Part shown: positions 1 to 7,796 of the stretch, piece by piece
Numbering within the stretch: position 1 is the first letter of the stretch
How the letters are laid out: the number at the start of each line of letters is the position of its first letter
DNA from: Nitrospira sp. UBA6493
GTDB lineage: Bacteria > Nitrospirota > Nitrospiria > Nitrospirales > Nitrospiraceae
NCBI GenBank assembly: GCA_002435325.1
Contig: DJMJ01000019.1
Span: 1 to 26,523, forward strand
Direction of reading: 5' to 3'
DNA: 26,523 nucleotides
The notes under the pieces: model-generated
Told to the model about the DNA's origin: nothing
Databases searched by the model: none
The model's input: the letters and a program-made list of their open reading frames with translations, nothing else
Program-made: the position numbers and the translations under genes

Positions 1-384
1 AATCAGTGAACTGTCTACCTGTAGTTGAAGGGAGTCAGGCTACAGGGCAGTCTGGCAAGTGGCCGACCTAGGGGAGTCGGTAGCGTGTGTATGGTCGACT
101 GAACTGTGGGTGAAAAGTTGAGCGAGAGTGGGGAGAAGGACCATGACCATGACCTGGAACAGGGTCGTGCGTGCTTGCGTTGTCTGTTTCTTCACCATCT
201 CCCTCACCTATAACGACCGCCAACGTTCTTTGTCGGCTGTGGGGGAGGCCGGTGCATGATCTGTTATGGGACAGGAGCATCAATCGACATGGAGAGACCC
301 TGAGGACAAGCCAGCGTGAAGGGGTGATGCAACCAGGACAGACGCGATGTGTAGAATTGCTCGAACTCAAGAGGAGGTGCTGCA
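1..384. other. Region without a convincing gene; two small hairpins
   Basis: The stretch upstream of the mscS-like gene has no ORF with recognisable protein character. Two short dyads lie at its left edge: CCTGTAG (18-24) pairs with CTACAGG (40-46), flanked by ACTG/CAGT, and CCGAC (63-67) pairs with GTCGG (76-80). They could be the tail of a transcript from the left, but neither is followed by a T run. A possible very short ORF at 149-259 is listed separately. Confidence 0.4.
149..259 (+). CDS. Possible 36-residue peptide (doubtful)
   Basis: A short ORF starts with ATG 8 nt after a good Shine-Dalgarno-like AAGGA (136-140); an in-frame ATG also lies at 143. The predicted peptide has a basic start and a hydrophobic stretch (VVRACVVCFFTISL), followed by a polar tail, as in a tiny membrane or signal-like peptide. 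No family is recognised. It lies 125 nt upstream of the mscS-like gene. ORFs this short arise by chance, so the only support is the ribosome binding site and the hydrophobic segment. Confidence 0.18.
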   Translation: MTWNRVVRACVVCFFTISLTYNDRQRSLSAVGEAGA

Positions 385-1185
385 ATGCCGGGAGTGGATT
401 TTTTCATGGAATACATCATCCGCTATGGGTTTCAAATGCTGGGCGCGGCGATTGTCTTTGCGGCTGGGGCGTTGGTCGCCCGGTGGGTCGGCAAGTTGAT
501 GCGGCAGTGGCTCGAACGTCAGGACATGGAGCCACCGGTTCGGATGTTGCTGCCCAAGGCTGTACAGATTGTAATTTTGCTTTTCGCCGGCATGGCGGCG
601 CTGGGTCAGCTGGGCGTACAGATTGCGCCCTTGCTCGCCGGCCTCGGTGTCGCCGGCCTCGGCGTCGGGTTGGCTCTGCAGGGAGTCATGAGCAACGTCG
701 TGGCCGGCCTTTCCATTATATTCACGAAACCGTATCGGGTGGGTGAACATATCTCGCTGATCGGTGTGGAGGGAGATGTCGTCGCGATCGGGATCTTCTC
801 GACCACGCTCCTGCATCCCGATTGCTCGCGCGTGGTGATTCCCAACCGCAAAATTGTGGGGGAAGTCCTGCACAATTTCGGCACGATCCGGCAACTTCAT
901 CTTCAGGTCGGCGTCGCGTATCGCACGAATTTGAGCGAGGCGCTTGTGGTTGTGCGGGAGATCTTGGCTCAGAATCCAGGCGTCCTTTCGGATCCCGCCC
1001 CCGTAATCGGGATCTCAGAGTTGGGCGACTCCGCCATCACGGTTTCCATCAAGCCTTGGACGTCGGTCGTCAACTACGTGAAAGTTCAAGGGGAGCTGAA
1101 TCAAGCCATCATTGAGCGGTTTCGTGCCGCGCATATTGAGATTCCTTTCCCGCAACATGAGGTCCGCCTCCTTTCGCCGGCGTAA
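385..1185 (+). CDS. Small-conductance mechanosensitive channel (MscS family)
   Basis: This 266-residue inner-membrane protein matches the minimal MscS architecture. Three hydrophobic segments lie at about residues 14-34, 58-78 and 82-112. The third is the glycine/alanine-rich pore helix (GLGVAGLGVGLALQG), followed by the conserved beta-domain (FTKPYRVGEHI, then VVIPNRKIVGEV). MscS channels open under membrane tension and release solutes on hypo-osmotic shock, and some members conduct other small solutes. The start is supported by GAGGAGG just upstream of ATG 385. Its length is close to that of E. coli MscS (about 286), without the extra N-terminal helices of MscK-type proteins. Nothing around it points to a special role. 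Confidence 0.93.
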   Translation: MPGVDFFMEYIIRYGFQMLGAAIVFAAGALVARWVGKLMRQWLERQDMEPPVRMLLPKAVQIVILLFAGMAALGQLGVQIAPLLAGLGVAGLGVGLALQGVMSNVVAGLSIIFTKPYRVGEHISLIGVEGDVVAIGIFSTTLLHPDCSRVVIPNRKIVGEVLHNFGTIRQLHLQVGVAYRTNLSEALVVVREILAQNPGVLSDPAPVIGISELGDSAITVSIKPWTSVVNYVKVQGELNQAIIERFRAAHIEIPFPQHEVRLLSPA

Positions 1186-1401
1186 TGGTGTGGCATGAAC
1201 TAGGGATAAGGGAGCTGCTCTGCATCGAGGAAGGCAACGCGTCCGGTTAGTGTTCTCGCCGCCGATGTGGCACTCAGCGGGTGGGTTAATGAACGGCGCT
1301 GGATTCGGTAGGAGTTTTGCCGGGGAATGGCGGCTCGTATATAGCTGTGCCGTAGAAACATGGACTAAGCGGGTGGTCTTGCTGGACAGCAGGCTGTTTT
1401 T

Positions 1402-2190
1402 CTAACGCCGGATTTCAGACAAAATCCATGGGCCATTCTCGGGACGCATGAAGGTCCAGATTTCCTCTGATTCAGTCGGGGTCTTTTCGCTGCCTGAGAC
1501 AAGATACCCTGGTTCTCCCTGCTGCTTTGTCAGAGAAATGGTGTAGGTAAGGCTGCTCCAGCGAAGTTTGGCTGTTACGTACTGCGTAGTGTGTTCAGAC
1601 CAGGCTTCAAGGATTTCTGCCCGGAGGAGCAAGACATCATCGATATGGTTCCGGATGTCCTGACTGGTGTTGTCGGCGAGGGCTGCGCTGAAATACTGTG
1701 CCATTCCCGGTGTGACGAACTGCCGTAATTCGGTCAGATCCTGCCTGCTCCAGGCCGCATGAATGTCGAGTAGGAGATGTTGAAAGGTGTCTTTGTCGGC
1801 GGAGGTGATGTGATCCACCGATATGGGCTGTTTGCTTGCGGGGGGCGGTGTTCCCGACAGGGTGTTACCGACCTGGCGGCGTTCAGAGAGTCCGGAGAAA
1901 TCGGGGAGGGACGGTCGCTGCAGCTTCAGAAAATAGAAGAGTGTCGCGGCGATGAGGAGTACGAGGAGGAGAAGAATCGCCTCTGAGCTGAGAGTCTCGG
2001 TGCGCGGGGTGGTCGCATTGGCTGGGGTATCGACATCGGTGGCCTGTGCGGAACTGGTGATCACTCCCAGGCTTCCGCTGGCTCGTAACAGGCCGGAGTC
2101 GCTGCTGCCAGCTCCGCCTGTTGCTGTCGCAATGGATACCTTAGGGGCTCCGATCAGGGCGATGAGGAGGCCTGCGGTAATGAGTTTCAT
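1402..2190 (-). CDS. Tim44-like domain protein, secreted or membrane-anchored
   Basis: The 262-residue product begins with a signal-peptide-like segment (MKLITAGLLIALIGA). A low-complexity Thr/Ala/Ser stretch and a transmembrane helix at about residues 70-88 (ILLLLVLLIAATLFYFLKLQ) follow. The C-terminal 130 residues have the Tim44/TIM44-like pattern: DLTELRQFVTPGMAQYF, a central AEILEAW, and a final EEIWTFMRPENGPWILSEI. In bacteria this domain occurs in membrane-associated proteins of poorly known function; mitochondrial Tim44 tethers Hsp70 to the import channel. I chose the ATG at 2190 because it begins the signal-like sequence directly. A TTG at 2199 would add three residues, and neither has a clear ribosome binding site. 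The gene converges with the mscS-like gene. Confidence 0.8.
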   Translation of the reverse strand: MKLITAGLLIALIGAPKVSIATATGGAGSSDSGLLRASGSLGVITSSAQATDVDTPANATTPRTETLSSEAILLLLVLLIAATLFYFLKLQRPSLPDFSGLSERRQVGNTLSGTPPPASKQPISVDHITSADKDTFQHLLLDIHAAWSRQDLTELRQFVTPGMAQYFSAALADNTSQDIRNHIDDVLLLRAEILEAWSEHTTQYVTAKLRWSSLTYTISLTKQQGEPGYLVSGSEKTPTESEEIWTFMRPENGPWILSEIRR

Positions 2191-2316
2191 TATGTTCAAG
2201 GCAGACTCACAGTTCTCAATGTCGCGGGTGCATCCATTGTCGCGCCTATCCTAGCAGTAATGGGCTACTAAAAACGGAAGAGGTGAACGTGTTCTCGGAG
2301 GTTTGAGGAAGGATCG

Positions 2317-2350
2317 GCGCGTCCTGAACTTATTATGGCGCAGGACGCGC
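2317..2350 (-). terminator. Hairpin after the WD40 gene, terminator-like
   Basis: A perfect 10-bp inverted repeat (GCGCGTCCTG at 2317-2326 and CAGGACGCGC at 2341-2350) with a 14-nt loop begins 13 nt beyond the WD40 stop codon on the minus strand. It is GC-rich, but no T run follows. It could stop transcription with help from Rho or protect the mRNA 3' end. Confidence 0.45.
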
Positions 2351-2363
2351 AGGATGGGTATGT

Positions 2364-3464
2364 CTATTCAGCCGATTCCGCTCCGCCTTCCCAGAGCTTA
2401 ATCGTGCGATCCCATGAGGCGCTGGCGAGGCGCTTTCCGTCTGGGGAGAAGGTAATGCAGCGCACGCCGCCGGTATGGCCCTTCACGGTTTTGAAATGGC
2501 GGCCGGCGGCGATGTCCCAAAACTTGATGGTGTTATCGTCGCTGGCGCTGGCCAGCACTTTTCCGTCCGGCGAGACGGCCAGTGATCGGACCCAGCCCGT
2601 GTGGCCTTTCAGACAACGCTGCTCGACGACTTTCGGCATCTCAAAGAACTTAATGGTCGTATCGCGACTCCCGGTGATGAGGGTTTTCCCGTCCGGGGTA
2701 TAGATCATGGCGCCGATCCAGTAATCCATGGGCTTTTGGAATCCGCCGTCGTCTTCGATAAAATAGCCGCGCGTTTCGGTCGAGTCGTCGGCATCGCGCT
2801 GCCAATGGCCGTCGTGCAGGACCTTTTCTTCTCCGCTCGGCAGCACTTCCCATACTTTAATCTTGCCGATGTCAGTGCCGCTGGCGAGGTGGATGCCGTC
2901 GGGAGAGAAGGTGACGCAGACGGACCAGTGGTGGTCGTATTGGTCTTTGCCCAGCAATGTCATCAGCTCGGTGCCGGTGGTGACTTCCCAGATTTTGATG
3001 TCTTTGTTGTGGCTGCCGCGCGCGAGCATGAGCCCGTCGGGCGACAGGGAGAGGCTGCATACGTTGTGATCGTAACGGGTAAAAAGCAATTTCGTCGGTT
3101 CACCGGTTTTTGGATTCCACAGGCGAATGGTCCGGTCTTCGCTCGCCGTCGCGATGGTTTGGCCATCCGGGGTATAGACGATGGCGCGGATGTCATTGGT
3201 ATGGCCTCGGAGCGAGCGCAGAAGCCGTCCGGTTTCGATGTCCCACATGCGGACGAGGCGTTCGGCGCCACCGCTGGCGAGTGTCAGCCCATCAGGGGAG
3301 AACGCTACGGCCCAGACGCCGTGCGAGTGTCCGCGAAATGTTTTGATCTCGCGGAAATCGGTTTTCCAGTAATCCAGAAAATCGATCGGCGCGGTCGGTG
3401 TCGTGTTTGGCTGTGTTCCCGGGACGGCATTCGGCATCGGTGGGGTCATCGTGTGTTCAGGCAT
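2364..3464 (-). CDS. Seven-repeat WD40 beta-propeller protein
   Basis: The 366-residue product is almost entirely WD40 repeats. Seven units can be counted by their SPDG/TPDG turn and terminal WD/WN/WE/FE dipeptides (for example VWAVAFSPDG...VRMWD, IRAIVYTPDG...IRLWN, VRCITFSPDG...IKLWE), enough for one closed propeller. Blade 5 carries an insertion (about residues 205-230). There is no signal peptide or membrane segment, so it is probably a cytoplasmic scaffold; no catalytic residues are evident. The start is the ATG at 3464, preceded by GGAG with 6-nt spacing. The open frame continues a further 307 codons upstream, but that part lies antisense to the next gene and has no WD40 character. The gene is divergent from the HExxH protein gene. 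Confidence 0.9.
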   Translation of the reverse strand: MPEHTMTPPMPNAVPGTQPNTTPTAPIDFLDYWKTDFREIKTFRGHSHGVWAVAFSPDGLTLASGGAERLVRMWDIETGRLLRSLRGHTNDIRAIVYTPDGQTIATASEDRTIRLWNPKTGEPTKLLFTRYDHNVCSLSLSPDGLMLARGSHNKDIKIWEVTTGTELMTLLGKDQYDHHWSVCVTFSPDGIHLASGTDIGKIKVWEVLPSGEEKVLHDGHWQRDADDSTETRGYFIEDDGGFQKPMDYWIGAMIYTPDGKTLITGSRDTTIKFFEMPKVVEQRCLKGHTGWVRSLAVSPDGKVLASASDDNTIKFWDIAAGRHFKTVKGHTGGVRCITFSPDGKRLASASWDRTIKLWEGGAESAE

Positions 3465-3507
3465 AGAGTCTCCAGTAACCGGGGATACACTCTCGGTCCC
3501 CCTTAGT

Positions 3508-3537
3508 TTGCAAATCGGCTTTTCAGGCCAGTATACT
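3508..3537 (+). promoter_or_regulatory. Candidate sigma70 promoter for the HExxH protein/ferredoxin genes
   Basis: TTGCAA (3508-3513) and TATACT (3532-3537) are separated by 18 bp on the + strand, giving a start near 3544 and a leader of about 130 nt. The -10 lies within the palindrome AGTATACT, so the same bases could act as a -10 for the divergent WD40 gene, although no good -35 is seen for that direction. Confidence 0.45.
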
Positions 3538-3674
3538 TCGACCGAATCTGAGAGATCGTAAGAGATGCTCAGCAGCCAAGTCAAGGTGGCTCCAGCTGCC
3601 GGTGATGAGGATCCGAGGGACTCGGCTGGTTTTCCGGTTTGATCTGACGCAACCCCAACGCTTCGAGGCTTCCA

Positions 3675-4673
3675 ATGGAAATCAGGTTTCAGCCCGCATT
3701 GCTTCAAGAGGTCATTGACTCCTTTGTGGAAAAGACGGAACGCGAGGGCGATCCGACTTATTATAAGGAGTTCCACGAGTATGCCGATCCGATCTACGAG
3801 AAGTTTATTCTGGAGGATCGGGAAGGGGAGTTTAAGAAGCTCTATCAGTATCTGTTCGGCACCTGGGGATTTTCGGACATTATCCGCGACTCGTTCAATG
3901 AATACCCGTTGTTGAAGGACAAGGTCGGCATCGTGCTGGTCAAGGGTGTGTTGAAGGAAGATCAGGAAGGCGTCGACATCCTGCGCAAATGGGGATCTGT
4001 TGAGCAGGAGCTGGCCAAGCAATTCGAGGAAAAGGGTCTGAAGGGTGTCGGCATCAAGTTGATTCCCCGCCGGTTTTATGATCCTGCCTTGACGCGTTAT
4101 TGCCGCCATGAGCTGATGCACATCTCCGATATGCTGGATCCGGTGTTCGGCTACGATCCCGATACGAAGGTAGGGCAGAACCCCGGAGAGGAAACCCTGA
4201 TCCTTCAGCGGTACCGCGTGCTCTGGAGCGTGAGTGTCGATAGCCGGTTGAGCACCGCTGGCAAGGAGCCGATGCTCAGCAAGGAGGATCGCTTTAAAGA
4301 GTTCCGATCGTGGTATCGGAAGATTCCGCCCCCTCAGCTGAAGTCGGTGTTCGAGGGATTGTGGCAGACGTCGTACTTCACCCATTCCGAGTTGATTGAA
4401 ATGTCGACGGATACGTTGCGCGTCATGGATCGCGCCGTCGATGTTGAGGGCGGAGAGCTGCCGGAATCCGAAAATAAAGTGATGCTGATGCCGGGGTTCC
4501 CGTGTCCTCTATGCCGCTTCCCGACCTATTCGTGGGTCGAGGATATGGGCACGAAGCTGGAGCCCTACGTATTGGACTTCATTCGGGAAAATCATCCTGG
4601 GTGGGATATCGAGTATGGAGCCTGCGATCGTTGCGTGGAAGTGTATAAGCTGCGTGCCGATGGCGTCATGTAG
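3675..4673 (+). CDS. Unknown protein with HExxH motif and C-terminal CxxC pairs
   Basis: I do not recognise the family of this 332-residue protein. It has no signal peptide or membrane helix, so it is probably cytoplasmic. Two metal-site patterns stand out. HELMH at residues 145-149 (within RHELMHISDMLD) has the HExxH form of zinc metallopeptidases. Two CxxC pairs (C277/C280 in CPLC and C317/C320 in CDRC) look like a zinc ribbon. The N-terminal half is rich in acidic and basic residues. ATG 3675 is preceded by GAGG at 6 nt. The Tat-type ferredoxin gene follows 11 nt downstream, so the two are likely cotranscribed, which hints at a role in assembling or maturing a redox protein. HExxH alone does not prove protease activity; the third metal ligand is not obvious. 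Confidence 0.85.
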   Translation: MEIRFQPALLQEVIDSFVEKTEREGDPTYYKEFHEYADPIYEKFILEDREGEFKKLYQYLFGTWGFSDIIRDSFNEYPLLKDKVGIVLVKGVLKEDQEGVDILRKWGSVEQELAKQFEEKGLKGVGIKLIPRRFYDPALTRYCRHELMHISDMLDPVFGYDPDTKVGQNPGEETLILQRYRVLWSVSVDSRLSTAGKEPMLSKEDRFKEFRSWYRKIPPPQLKSVFEGLWQTSYFTHSELIEMSTDTLRVMDRAVDVEGGELPESENKVMLMPGFPCPLCRFPTYSWVEDMGTKLEPYVLDFIRENHPGWDIEYGACDRCVEVYKLRADGVM

Positions 4674-4684
4674 GTTGAGCGCAT

Positions 4685-5281
4685 ATGGCTTCTGATCCAT
4701 CTTATGGGCGGCGCGATTTCCTCAAGGACTCTGTCCTGTCTGTGGCCAAGGCCGCCCAGGAATTTTCCAAGCAGACTGAGGTGACACAGGAAGCGCCTGC
4801 TCCGGTATTGCGGACAGACTGGTTGCGTCCGCCCGGTGCGGTTGAGGAGGCGCTATTTCTGGAGCGCTGCACCAAGTGCGGGGATTGTGTGAAAGCTTGT
4901 GATCCGGGCGCGATCGTGTGCCATCCGGCGGATGGTTCGCCAGTATTATATGCCGATCAGTCGCCCTGTTTGCTCTGCGAAGATCTGCCCTGCGTGTCCG
5001 CTTGTGCAGAGGAGGCGCTGGAGCCGGTTGGCCATGTGCGAGATATTCGAATGGGTAGTGCCGTTGTGACGCATCGGCTCTGTACTGCAGGGCAGGGTTG
5101 TCATGCGTGTGTGTCGAAGTGTCCGGTCGATGCCTTGGCGATGGATTTTGGTGATATGCGGTTAGTGGTTGCCTCTGAACGTTGCGTCGGCTGCGGCATT
5201 TGCGAACATGTGTGTAAGACGGTGAATGATCATGTCGCTATTCGGGTGACACCGGTTCGGCATTTGGTCGGATTGTGGTGA
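4685..5281 (+). CDS. Tat-signal ferredoxin with four 4Fe-4S sites (NapG/MauM-like)
   Basis: This 198-residue protein starts with a twin-arginine motif (GRRDFLKDS, residues 8-16), although the following segment is only weakly hydrophobic. Four cysteine quartets then appear: C62/65/68/72, C95/98/103/107, C133/139/142/146 and C167/170/173/177. Sixteen cysteines in this order fit the NapG/MauM-type ferredoxins, which carry four [4Fe-4S] clusters and pass electrons at the periplasmic face. The first gene of the pair ends 11 nt upstream and a weak GGTTGAG precedes the start. Next to torD and nxrC-like genes, a role in electron transfer to or from a periplasmic molybdoenzyme system is plausible. No NapH-type membrane partner is in the window, so the electron donor and acceptor are unknown. 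A cytoplasmic location cannot be excluded, given the weak h-region. Confidence 0.9.
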   Translation: MASDPSYGRRDFLKDSVLSVAKAAQEFSKQTEVTQEAPAPVLRTDWLRPPGAVEEALFLERCTKCGDCVKACDPGAIVCHPADGSPVLYADQSPCLLCEDLPCVSACAEEALEPVGHVRDIRMGSAVVTHRLCTAGQGCHACVSKCPVDALAMDFGDMRLVVASERCVGCGICEHVCKTVNDHVAIRVTPVRHLVGLW

Positions 5282-5389
5282 AAAGTAATGACGATGTCAG
5301 GGTGTGACCGGAAGAAAATCGCGAAATTTCAGAGAATGAAAGAAGATTTCCGTTCTTTTGCTTTTACTGGTTCGTGCGGGAGTTCTTGC

Positions 5390-5418
5390 TTGACATCCAT
5401 GCGGCCTTTACCTATCAT
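5390..5418 (+). promoter_or_regulatory. Strong sigma70-type promoter of the torD-nxrC-like operon
   Basis: TTGACA (5390-5395), a 17-bp spacer, and TATCAT (5413-5418) form a near-consensus promoter. Transcription would start near 5425, about 87 nt before the torD ATG. It also lies downstream of the long torD-frame GTG-less region, so it is compatible with the ATG 5512 start. Confidence 0.7.
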
Positions 5419-5511
5419 ACGCAGGCCCGTGAAGGTAGCCTGAGTAGTTAATGCGGGGCTTGTGTGAGCTGTGAGGCCTGGGTTGATTCCGACATCCAGG
5501 AGATAATTGCC

Positions 5512-6486
5512 ATGACGAGTAAACAACCGGTACAGAGCGCAACAAACACGGCCGCTGCCGTTATTCCGACTACTCCGACCATTAAGGACTCTCCTGCTGT
5601 CGAGCGGGCTCTTAACCGCAGCAAGCTCTATCTCTTGATCTCCTGGAGCCTCTTGTATCCAGAGGATGAGGAGTTCCTTGATTACCTGCAGTGTGGAGAG
5701 TTTGTCGAGGATGGCCGTGCTGCACTGGATGCCTTGCAGGCTGCGCTTGATGGGAGCCAGGGGAGTGACCGCGCGAAGCAGAAGCTGGTCGCACTCAAAA
5801 AGCAGCTCGACCATATCGAAAAGCTGATCGCCTCAGAATGTGTAAATTGGCAATTGAGCGATCTTCAGTCTGAGCACCGTCGGGTATTTAGTAATGTCAT
5901 TACCCTCGATTGTCCCCCCTACGAAACTCTTTTCGGCAACGATCACGTCTTCGCGCAATCGCATGTGATGGGCGATATCGCGGGCTTTTACAAAGCCTTT
6001 GGAGTCGAGTTGTCGAAGGATATCCATGAGCGGCTCGATCATCTCAGTGTTGAATTCGAGTTCATGCATTTTCTTGCCTATAAAGAGTCGTATTCGCGTT
6101 GCCATGATGGAGCGGAAAAAACTCAGATCGTCGTCGATGCGCAAAAGAAGTTTGTGAAGAACCATGTCGGACGTTGGGTTCCGCTCTTCTGTCGCATGTT
6201 GACGAAAAAGTCAGATTCCGGGCTCTTTAAAATCGTGGCCGATATGACATCCGATTGGATGGAGTTTGAGACGGCATTTCTGGGTGTGACACCGCAGCCT
6301 TATACAGAGACCGATTATCGTCCGGCTACATTCAATTCGCCGGAAGGTCAGACCTATGAGTGTGGTGCGCAAGATCAGGGTAATGAGTTGAGCATGCTCC
6401 TGAACGAAGTTGGGGCGCAGTCCTTTATGGATGTGAAGGATAAAGACAAGGATAAAGAGGAGGGTGGACCGGTCGGAACCGCATAG
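5512..6486 (+). CDS. torD: TorD/NarJ-family molybdoenzyme chaperone
   Basis: The 324-residue product carries the signature of TorD/DmsD/NarJ chaperones. These cytoplasmic proteins bind the signal peptide or apo-form of a molybdopterin enzyme and hold it until the cofactor is inserted and Tat export can begin. The diagnostic region is at residues 138-190: CPPYETLFG, GDIAGFYKAFGV, then ERLDHLSVEFEFMHFLAYKE. It is longer than classic TorD (about 200), with an N-terminal Ala/Thr extension and a charged Lys/Asp tail (DKDKDKEE). I start it at ATG 5512 because AGGAGA (5498-5503) sits 8 nt upstream; a GTG at 5464 in the same frame has no such site. It lies upstream of the first NxrC-like gene, so the client is probably the catalytic alpha subunit of nitrite oxidoreductase or a relative, encoded elsewhere. 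Confidence 0.92.
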   Translation: MTSKQPVQSATNTAAAVIPTTPTIKDSPAVERALNRSKLYLLISWSLLYPEDEEFLDYLQCGEFVEDGRAALDALQAALDGSQGSDRAKQKLVALKKQLDHIEKLIASECVNWQLSDLQSEHRRVFSNVITLDCPPYETLFGNDHVFAQSHVMGDIAGFYKAFGVELSKDIHERLDHLSVEFEFMHFLAYKESYSRCHDGAEKTQIVVDAQKKFVKNHVGRWVPLFCRMLTKKSDSGLFKIVADMTSDWMEFETAFLGVTPQPYTETDYRPATFNSPEGQTYECGAQDQGNELSMLLNEVGAQSFMDVKDKDKDKEEGGPVGTA

Positions 6487-6578
6487 GTTCCGTGCAAGTA
6501 TTCATTTTTCAGTTTTTCTAGTCGGCAGTCATATTGGGCGATGTCATTAATCTTTAATTGAGAGGAGGGGTTAGTCGT

Positions 6579-7532
6579 ATGAGAGTTGTGCAGACGACCA
6601 ACAAGAAATTGGTGTTTGGCATTCTTCTCTCTGCCCTCGTTGTCGGCGTTATGCTGACGATTGGGCAAGTCCCATTGGCCGTAAGCCAGCCGGTCACGAT
6701 TCCGGCGAAGGCGGTCAAGGGCCCGATTCCCATGGATGGCGCAAATCCCGTTTGGGAGAGTGTGCCTGGAGTCGTGGTTCCTTTGAGCGGTCAGCTGATC
6801 ACCACCCCGATGCACCCGAACATCTCCGTGAAGTCGGTGTTCGTCAAGGCCATGAGCAATGGCAAGGAACTTGGGTTGCGGGTGGAGTGGAACGATCAGA
6901 CCAAGAATGATACAGCCATTGGTCCGCAGGATTTCCGCGACCAGGCTGCGATCATGTTCCCGGTGAATACCGCCGGGGCGCCGCCCTTCCAGTGCATGGG
7001 CCAATCAGGCGGAACCACCAACATCTGGCGGTGGAACGCGGAATGGCAGAAGGATCTTGGTAAGGACAGCGCTGGTATGTGGGACGTGGACGATCAGTAT
7101 CCCGGTATTTTCTGGGACTACTACTTTGAAGAGCCGGCTGGCGGCGTGACCTATCCTGACCGGATCGGTCGTAGCCTTGGGCCCTTCAATTCAGGCATTT
7201 GGTCCGGTAACATCATGTCAGATCCGACGCTCCGCGTGAGCTCGGTTGAAGACCTGAATGCCAACGGATTCAGCACCTTGACCACCCAGGCCCATCAGGA
7301 TGTGATCGGGAATGGCGTGTGGGAGCCGTCAGGTTCCGTCAAGGGCGGTGGCTACTCCGGTCCTACCTGGCGCGTGGTTATCAAGCGCAGCTTGGAGACC
7401 GGCGATGCCAACGATACCCAATTCAAGGCGGGAATGTCTGTGCCCATCGCGTTTGCGGTGTGGGATGGAAACAACGTCGAGCGCAACGGTATGAAGGCGC
7501 TCTCCACCTGGTTCACGCTCAAGCTTCCGTGA
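6579..7532 (+). CDS. nxrC: Secreted heme-b gamma-subunit-like protein (candidate NxrC)
   Basis: This 317-residue protein has an N-terminal signal peptide (basic MRVVQTTNKK, hydrophobic 11-30, likely cut near AVSQ at 37) and a domain like the gamma subunit of ethylbenzene dehydrogenase. That family, the type II DMSO reductase group, includes gamma subunits of chlorate, selenate and dimethylsulfide enzymes and the candidate NxrC of Nitrospira. They bind one heme b through a Met and a Lys. M140 (FQCMGQ) and K269 (VVIKRSL) are the natural axial-ligand candidates. W150, W152 and the terminal AVWDGNNVERNG are also characteristic. AGAGGAGGGG ends 8 nt before the ATG; an upstream TTG in frame is less likely. 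It follows torD by 92 nt and ends at an intrinsic terminator. The NxrC role is inferred from the family and context. Confidence 0.88.
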   Translation: MRVVQTTNKKLVFGILLSALVVGVMLTIGQVPLAVSQPVTIPAKAVKGPIPMDGANPVWESVPGVVVPLSGQLITTPMHPNISVKSVFVKAMSNGKELGLRVEWNDQTKNDTAIGPQDFRDQAAIMFPVNTAGAPPFQCMGQSGGTTNIWRWNAEWQKDLGKDSAGMWDVDDQYPGIFWDYYFEEPAGGVTYPDRIGRSLGPFNSGIWSGNIMSDPTLRVSSVEDLNANGFSTLTTQAHQDVIGNGVWEPSGSVKGGGYSGPTWRVVIKRSLETGDANDTQFKAGMSVPIAFAVWDGNNVERNGMKALSTWFTLKLP

Positions 7533-7597
7533 GCGAACCGGTCTCTGGAGAGGCCAACGCTCTTTGCTAAAGCGTAGAGCGTCGTGAAATAGAGAAG

Positions 7598-7648
7598 CCC
7601 CGGGTCATCGTCGCGTAAGCAACGAGATGATCCGGGGTTTCTTTTTTT
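7598..7648 (+). terminator. Intrinsic terminator of the torD-nxrC-like operon
   Basis: CCCCGGGTCATC (7598-7609) pairs with GATGATCCGGGG (7626-7637) with one G-T mismatch position, giving a 12-bp GC-rich stem and a 16-nt loop. It is followed directly by TTTCTTTTTTT. This is the clearest terminator in the window. Confidence 0.9.
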
Positions 7649-7707
7649 GCGATATAAATGGAACAAAATAGGTCCTTGTCTTAGTTCAATTGTGGATGGT
7701 GGTAGGG

Positions 7708-7737
7708 TTGCATTTGGCAAATGCGGGAGTGTATAAC
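7708..7737 (+). promoter_or_regulatory. Promoter with overlapping palindrome, radical SAM gene
   Basis: TTGCAT (7708-7713) and TATAAC (7732-7737) are 18 bp apart, predicting a start near 7744 and a leader of about 53 nt. The odd-length palindrome GCATTTG-G-CAAATGC (7710-7724) overlaps the -35 and the spacer, where a bound repressor would block RNA polymerase. The regulator is unknown. Confidence 0.5.
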
Positions 7738-7796
7738 CAAATGGTCAAATCACTCGAAACTATCTGATTTTCCGAAGATATTAGAAAGTGTCTTCT

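Noticed and set aside
68..385. Minus-strand ORF of 105 codons before the mscS-like gene
   Set aside because: Composition is Ser/Arg/His/Pro-rich with no domain and no promoter or ribosome binding site; likely chance.
1384..1400. ACAG/CTGT hairpin followed by five T as a terminator for the mscS-like gene
   Set aside because: The stem is only about four base pairs and lies about 200 nt beyond the stop codon.
3465..4385. Upstream extension of the WD40 reading frame on the minus strand (307 further codons)
   Set aside because: It lies antisense to a well-formed gene at 3675-4673, shows no WD40 or other domain character, and ATG 3464 has a good ribosome binding site.
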